64,000 nucleotides of DNA from positions 109,108 to 173,107 of the forward strand of contig CAKUHB010000002.1 of assembly GCA_934655875.1 (NCBI GenBank), given 5' to 3'. This document shows positions 59,628 through 64,000 of this stretch, piece after piece. The translations under genes and the position numbers were made by a program. Under the pieces are notes generated by a model. It saw nothing but the letters and a program-made list of their open reading frames with translations, was not told the origin of the DNA and did not search any database. This DNA is from an uncultured Oscillospiraceae bacterium. GTDB taxonomy: Bacteria; Bacillota; Clostridia; Oscillospirales; Oscillospiraceae. Every line of letters begins with the position of its first letter. Position 1 is the first letter of the stretch.

Positions 59628-60407
59628 TTATCCCTCTGCTCGCCTGATATGCTGTCTGATTTCAGCTTCATGCCTTTGACAATAGGCAAAACTGCTCTGC
59701 ATAAAATCTTCGATGGGCTGGCTTTTATACATAGCGTCCAGCGTGTCCAGAATCAGCTTTCCATCCGCTTCCATATCGAAGAAATATGGATAGATGCAGC
59801 CGCCGTCCTCTCTTGGAAAGTATGGGTTGATGGAGCTGAGCCGTTCATCCTTCATTATGGATTCAACAACCATCTCACTCAAGATCCATTTGAGTGATGG
59901 CCGCTCATATTCATCATAGTTGTCCCCGAACAGATTGTTCCATACATAGAACCAAACAAAGTGTATGATTTCGTGGATTCCGCCGCCGATCGCGCCGCGT
60001 TCACTGTTCAGATAAAACGTATCGTAGCAGTGTTCCTTCAGAAAACGCGGTTCAATCGGATTGAGACTTAAATTGCACCGTATGTCGTTAAACAGGCCGG
60101 TACAATCCACGCCGAAAGCGTCCGACAGAGCCGCTGTAATTTGCGGCTTACAGGCGTTCCAATGGCGCGCATATAAAGCAGACTTCTCGTTGATGGTATC
60201 CTCTGTTTCAGCATAAACAGCACGCATTGTACGCGCAATGTATTCCGTTCTTTCGGCAAATGGCAGACTTGCGGCATAAGCCCTATCCAGCTGCGGATAA
60301 AAGTGGTAGAGCGGTTCAGACCAAAAGGCTGATTCCGCTTCGGACTGAAACTCCATCATTTGCTGGATCATATAATCTGCGCCGGGATTTACAAATGTAA
60401 CTTCCAT
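59628..60407 (-). CDS. Putative zincin-like protein, unknown family
   Basis: A 259-residue protein from ATG 60405-60407 (GGAGG 4 nt before). It carries GGGIHEIIHFVWFYVW, an HExxH zinc-protease-type motif (about 137-141), followed by SEMVVESI which could give the third Glu ligand. There is no signal peptide. I do not recognise the family. A cytoplasmic metallopeptidase-like protein is the best guess. Confidence 0.65.
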   Translation of the reverse strand: MEVTFVNPGADYMIQQMMEFQSEAESAFWSEPLYHFYPQLDRAYAASLPFAERTEYIARTMRAVYAETEDTINEKSALYARHWNACKPQITAALSDAFGVDCTGLFNDIRCNLSLNPIEPRFLKEHCYDTFYLNSERGAIGGGIHEIIHFVWFYVWNNLFGDNYDEYERPSLKWILSEMVVESIMKDERLSSINPYFPREDGGCIYPYFFDMEADGKLILDTLDAMYKSQPIEDFMQSSFAYCQRHEAEIRQHIRRAEG

Positions 60408-60486
60408 GCTGCCTCCGATCCTCCTTTGAATCCTGGGATTACGCTGCCCTCCGGCTGCGCAGTGTGCGCGGCCGGAGGCAGTTCTT

Positions 60487-61527
60487 TCAGACATTCAGGT
60501 AGCCCTTGAGCGTCTTGAGCGTGTTGAGAACGCCGTCCTTGTGGCTGCGCTCGTAGCCGTGGCTGGCATAGACGCCGGAGCCGATGAGGCCGTGGCGGAT
60601 GTCATAGCCTGCGCTGAGCGTTGCTTCCACGTCGGAGCCGTAATGCGGGTAGACGTCGACCGCGTAATCCGCGCCCTCGCGCTTTGCCGCGTCGATGAGC
60701 TTGCCGACGACCTCGTAGCTGTACGGCCCGCCGGAGTCCTTTGCGCAGATCGAGACCTGCCGCTCCGTGCAGGCAAGGCCGTCGCCAACGCAGCCCATGT
60801 CCACGCTGATGGACTCCGTCACGCCTGCCGGAACAGAAGCTGCACCGCCGTGGCCGACCTCCTCATAGACCGTCACATGGACGAACGTCCGGCGCGGCAG
60901 CTGCCTATTTTCGTCCCGCAGGTACTTTGCAAAACCCAGCAGGATGCCGACAGACAGCTTATCGTCGAGGAAGCGGCTCTTGATATAGCCGGAAGTGGTC
61001 ACGCGCGTGCGCGGGTCAAAGCAGACGATGTCGCCCGTTTCAATGCCAAGCGCGCGTGTCTCTTCCGCGGAGGAGACAGTCTCGTCCAGCAGGATCTCCG
61101 TCGTGTCGAACGTGCGGTCGGTCTTGCCATAGTCGCCGTTCACATGGACGGACGCGTTGCACAGCTGGAGCGTGCCCTCATAGACCTTGCCGCCGCGCGT
61201 GTAGACGCGGACGTTTTCGGTTTCTCCGTTTTCCGCACGCATGCCGCCGAGATTCGTCACGCGCAGGCGGCCGTTGGCCTTGACCTCTGCGACCATTGCG
61301 CCGAGTGTGTCCGTGTGCGCCTGCAAAAGCAGCGCGCCCTCGTCAGACGCGTCGCCGCCCAGATCGACGAGCACACCGCCCTTGGCCGTCTTTTTCGCGT
61401 CAAAGCCGAGTGCGCTGAACGCGTCCAGCACCCATGCCGCGGCCCGGTCCGTAAAGCCTGTCGGGCTGTCGATCGCCAGCAGCTCCGCCGCCTTCTGCAC
61501 GGCATATTCTGCGTATTTCTGTTCCAT
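60487..61527 (-). CDS. M42-family metallopeptidase
   Basis: A 346-residue cocatalytic metallopeptidase (glutamyl aminopeptidase/endoglucanase type). QAHTDTLGA has His and Asp ligands, DDKLSVGIL the bridging Asp, YEEVGHGGA the catalytic Glu, and SVDMGCVGDG and HGYERSHKDG further ligands. Forms large aminopeptidase shells in known members. ATG 61525-61527. Confidence 0.92.
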   Translation of the reverse strand: MEQKYAEYAVQKAAELLAIDSPTGFTDRAAAWVLDAFSALGFDAKKTAKGGVLVDLGGDASDEGALLLQAHTDTLGAMVAEVKANGRLRVTNLGGMRAENGETENVRVYTRGGKVYEGTLQLCNASVHVNGDYGKTDRTFDTTEILLDETVSSAEETRALGIETGDIVCFDPRTRVTTSGYIKSRFLDDKLSVGILLGFAKYLRDENRQLPRRTFVHVTVYEEVGHGGAASVPAGVTESISVDMGCVGDGLACTERQVSICAKDSGGPYSYEVVGKLIDAAKREGADYAVDVYPHYGSDVEATLSAGYDIRHGLIGSGVYASHGYERSHKDGVLNTLKTLKGYLNV

Positions 61528-61547
61528 TGTCCTGTCTCCTTTTTGAA

Positions 61548-62096
61548 TCAAAGAAATTTTACCATCTGGATCTCGTCGCGATACGTCCCGTCCTTCAGCC
61601 GGAACGCGCGCAATGTCCGCCCCTGCTCCTGAAAGCCGAGCTTTTCATAGACGTGCCGGGCGCGGGGGTTGTCCTCGAACACACCAAGCTCGACCTGTGC
61701 AAAGCCGTTTTCCTTCGCCTGACGCAGCGCTGCATCGATCATCGCTGTGCCGAGACCGGAATCGCAGACCTTCTGCTTGATAGAAATGCCGAGACTGCCG
61801 CGGTGGCGCGTTTTGATGTGGCCGTTATACGCCATCACGGAGCAGCCGCCGACCAGCTCGCCATCCAGAATGGCGACGAGCATGAAGCTCTTTGCGTGCG
61901 GTGTGATACGGTCGAGAAAGTCATATTCCCACTGGACATCCGTCGGGCATTCCTCCGGATAGCGCGCCATGAAGTGCGTTTCGCCGCTGGTGACGCGCAT
62001 ATAGTCAAGCATTGCCTGCGCGTCGCCCCTTTCCGGGCTGCGCAGCAGGACTTCCCTGCCGTCCTTCAAATGAATCGTATGTGGTTGAATCTGCAT
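61548..62096 (-). CDS. GNAT-family N-acetyltransferase
   Basis: A 182-residue GNAT fold protein with LRSPERGDAQAMLDYM, the acetyl-CoA loop ISIKQKVCDSGLGTAMIDAA (about 112-131) and VFEDNPRARHVYEKLGF. The substrate is unknown. Not the RimI of this genome, which is at 35662. Confidence 0.9.
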   Translation of the reverse strand: MQIQPHTIHLKDGREVLLRSPERGDAQAMLDYMRVTSGETHFMARYPEECPTDVQWEYDFLDRITPHAKSFMLVAILDGELVGGCSVMAYNGHIKTRHRGSLGISIKQKVCDSGLGTAMIDAALRQAKENGFAQVELGVFEDNPRARHVYEKLGFQEQGRTLRAFRLKDGTYRDEIQMVKFL

Positions 62097-62165
62097 GGAA
62101 AAGCTCCCCTTTTGCAGAAATCCCGGCAGAAAGCAGTTTCCGCCGGGATCATTTGGTTAAACCTC

Positions 62166-62326
62166 CAGCGTGTCGAAAAAGTCTTTTCGCCCCGCTGAGA
62201 CAGTTTTTCGAACTTTGAAAAAGTTCGGAAAACTGGCTGATTGAACGCGAAGGGGGCTCTTTGCCCCCTTCACTCTTCCCCTGCTGCTCTGTCTTCCTGC
62301 TGCTTTTCGCAGCTTTTTAACAGTCT
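62166..62326. repeat. Dispersed intergenic repeat, copy 2
   Basis: Very similar to 29308-29467 across the whole unit, in the same orientation. It contains TTCGAACTTT arms and a perfect GAAGGGGGC/GCCCCCTTC hairpin near 62249-62271. It lies between der and the acetyltransferase gene and covers most of 62097-62325, which has no gene. Confidence 0.75.
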
Positions 62327-63657
62327 CACATATCTTCTTTGTCGCCCTTCTGGCGAATGGTGATCTTGATCGGCGTGCCGGTCAGGCCAAAGACGGCACG
62401 GATCTGATTTTCCAGATACCTCTGGTAGGAGAAATGGAAGAGCCTGCTGTCGTTGCAGAAGAACACGAAATGCGGCGGCTTGACGCCGACCTGCGTGATA
62501 TAGTAGATCTTCAGGCGGCGGCCCTTGTCCGTGGGCGGCTGGACGCGCGCAGTGGCATCCTCCAGAATGTTGTTGAGCATGCCGGTGGTGATACGCATGC
62601 TGTTCTGGTTGGAAACGGCAACGATCATGTCGAACAGCTTGTCGACCCGCTGGCCGGTGAGCGCGGAAATGAACACAACGGGCGCATAGGTCATATAGCT
62701 GAGATCACGGCGGATTTCTGCCGTTTTCTCGTCCATGGTGTTCGTGTCCTTCTCAACCGTATCCCACTTGTTGACGACAATGATGCAGGCCTTGCCAGCT
62801 TCATGTGCCAGACCGGCGACCTTGGTGTCCTGCTCCGTGACGCCCTCGTTGGCGTCGATCAGGATGAGACATACGTCCGCGCGCTCGATCGCGGCGACGG
62901 AACGCAGATTCGAGTATTTCTCGACTGCATCGTCGACCTTGGACTTGCGGCGCATGCCGGCTGTGTCGATGAACAGGAACTTGCCGGAAGTGTTCTCAAA
63001 GTAGCTGTCGATCGCATCGCGCGTGGTGCCGGCGACGTTGGAGACGATCACGCGTTCTTCCCCGAGAATCTTGTTGAGCAGGCTCGACTTACCGACATTC
63101 GGCTTGCCGATGATTGCGACCTTGATAACGTCCTCGTCGTATTCCTCGCCGTCGTCGGGCGGGAAACTGTCTACGCAGGCGTCGAGCAGATCGCCGGTGC
63201 CGTGGCCGTGGACAGCGGAGACCTCGATCGGATCGCCGAGACCGAGGGCATAAAATTCGTATGCGTCCGGATTGGCATGGCCGGTCTGGTCGCACTTGTT
63301 GACAGCCAGCACGACCGGCTTTTTTGACCGCTTGAGCATGGACGCGACTTCCGCGTCAGCCGCAGTCAGACCAACGGTCACATCGACGACCATGATGATC
63401 ACCGTGGCCGTCTCAATGGCGATCTCCGCCTGACGGCGCATGAACTTCAGCATTTCGTTGTTGGTCCCCGGCTCAATGCCGCCGGTATCGACAAGGGCGA
63501 AGCTACGGCCGTTCCACTCGCATTCTCCGTAGATCCGGTCTCGGGTGACGCCGGGCGTATCCTCGACGATCGCCATGCGCTTGCCGGTCAGCTTATTGAA
63601 GAGCATCGATTTGCCGACGTTTGGCCGGCCAACGATGGCAACGATCGGTTTAGACAT
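62326..63657 (-). CDS. der: Ribosome biogenesis GTPase Der (EngA)
   Basis: A 443-residue double GTPase. G1 of domain 1 is GRPNVGKSMLF, with EDTPGVTRDR and DTGG; domain 2 is GKPNVGKSSLL, DTAGMRRKSK and NKWD. A C-terminal KH-like domain ends QKGDKED. Needed for 50S subunit assembly. Confidence 0.97.
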   Translation of the reverse strand: MSKPIVAIVGRPNVGKSMLFNKLTGKRMAIVEDTPGVTRDRIYGECEWNGRSFALVDTGGIEPGTNNEMLKFMRRQAEIAIETATVIIMVVDVTVGLTAADAEVASMLKRSKKPVVLAVNKCDQTGHANPDAYEFYALGLGDPIEVSAVHGHGTGDLLDACVDSFPPDDGEEYDEDVIKVAIIGKPNVGKSSLLNKILGEERVIVSNVAGTTRDAIDSYFENTSGKFLFIDTAGMRRKSKVDDAVEKYSNLRSVAAIERADVCLILIDANEGVTEQDTKVAGLAHEAGKACIIVVNKWDTVEKDTNTMDEKTAEIRRDLSYMTYAPVVFISALTGQRVDKLFDMIVAVSNQNSMRITTGMLNNILEDATARVQPPTDKGRRLKIYYITQVGVKPPHFVFFCNDSRLFHFSYQRYLENQIRAVFGLTGTPIKITIRQKGDKEDM

Positions 63658-63681
63658 ACCGGTTTGCCTCCTTTCATAACA

Positions 63682-63710
63682 AGAAAAGAGGAAGGCGCAC
63701 GCCTCCCTCT
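63682..63710 (-). terminator. Terminator after rpmF
   Basis: AGAGGGAGGCG arm with one mismatch in its partner, then TTTTCTTG on the minus strand. It lies between rpmF and der. Confidence 0.7.
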
Positions 63711-63726
63711 CATCTTTTCAGCGAAA

Positions 63727-63912
63727 TCACTTGGCTTCTACAGAAATGACTTCACGGCCGTTGTAGTAGCCGCAAGCCTTGCATGCTCTGTGAGGCAGGC
63801 GCGGCTCGCCGCACTTCGGGCAAGCGACGACGCCGGGGATCGCCAGTTTCCAGTGGGAGCTGCGTCTCTTATCTCTTCTCGCGCGGGATACTTTTCTCTT
63901 GGGTACTGCCAT
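63727..63912 (-). CDS. rpmF: Ribosomal protein L32, zinc-binding form
   Basis: A 61-residue L32 from ATG 63910-63912 with GGAGG upstream. MAVPKRKVSRARRDKRRS is at the N-terminus and the zinc site is VACPKCGEPRLPHRACKAC. It follows a DUF177 gene, its usual partner. Confidence 0.96.
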   Translation of the reverse strand: MAVPKRKVSRARRDKRRSSHWKLAIPGVVACPKCGEPRLPHRACKACGYYNGREVISVEAK

Positions 63913-63957
63913 GTGGTACACCTCCTTGGTTCAAATGCCCGAGGGCACATTATCTAC

Positions 63958-64000
63958 TTATTTATCCAGTAACTGCTGTAAAACAGCAAAACGGGAATCA
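63958..64000 (-). CDS. yceD: C-terminus of YceD/DUF177 protein (cut by window edge)
   Basis: Only the last 13 residues are present (DSRFAVLQQLLDK) before TAA at 63958-63960. This end, and the position just upstream of rpmF, fit the DUF177 protein that is normally co-transcribed with L32 and involved in 23S rRNA accumulation. Confidence 0.7.
   Translation of the reverse strand, partial: DSRFAVLQQLLDK

Noticed and set aside
1..64000. CRISPR arrays, rRNA genes and insertion sequences
   Set aside because: No regularly spaced direct repeats, no rRNA-like sequence and no transposase gene was seen in the window.

Overview
The window looks like a chromosome segment of a Gram-positive, moderately GC-rich Clostridia member, probably Oscillospiraceae. 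The evidence is gene content and order: a whiA-yvcK-rapZ-murB-hprK block, zinc-type L28 and L32, a DUF1385 protein beside prmC, a cysteine T-box leader, TIGR04086-yajC-tgt-queA, and a single full-length PolA next to rimI-tsaD. Most of it is ordinary core genome. From the left it holds a complete branched-chain amino acid ABC transporter operon (768-5801) and a XerC-like recombinase (5867-6853). After the inserted block come a glycosyltransferase, a MoxR/DUF58/transglutaminase operon, pfkA, xerD, the queuosine and lysine genes, tsaD-rimI-polA, cysS-cysE, pgsA-rimO-recX-recA, a two-component system with a lipoprotein, dnaE, the whiA cluster, and der-rpmF at the right edge.

The accessory part is 6.9-20.7 kb. 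It contains two filamentous-phage-like (inovirus-like) proviruses that converge on each other. P1 (about 6.92-12.65 kb) reads rightwards: repressor, small protein, ssDNA-binding protein, small protein, Rep_2-type HUH Rep, a tRNA gene, a signal-peptide coiled-coil protein, three small membrane proteins, a pIII-like anchored protein, another membrane protein, the major coat protein, a terminator, Zot ATPase, and a small membrane protein. P2 (about 14.1-20.7 kb) reads leftwards in the same order, with clearly related small proteins. Its replication module is different: a Rep with a CRESS-DNA-virus-like HUH endonuclease plus SF3 helicase, beside a stem-loop whose loop contains the nonanucleotide TAGTATTAC. 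Its long surface protein ends in an NlpC/P60 domain. A SprT-like gene and a small gene lie between the proviruses. A shared motif, with identical 49-nt internal spacing, occurs at 12.57-12.65 and 20.65-20.74 kb and gives 8.08-kb direct repeats.

The most exciting candidate system is in P1. The gene just downstream of its tRNA (8874) and the major coat protein gene (11280) both have the codon CAG at the position, set by Shine-Dalgarno spacing and by gapless alignment with P2, where ATG is expected. The tRNA (8777-8850) has anticodon CUG, which pairs with CAG. It is a well-formed cloverleaf, but it has an unpaired 1:72 position followed by G2:C71, C3:G70 and G4:C69, which are the hallmarks of bacterial initiator tRNA. 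The inference is that P1 encodes its own initiator-like tRNA that starts virion-protein translation at CAG. Two other P1 structural genes appear to start at ATA and at another non-AUG codon (probably ATC), which this tRNA does not explain.

Start codons were chosen by Shine-Dalgarno position. All names come from motif recognition by eye, without database searches.
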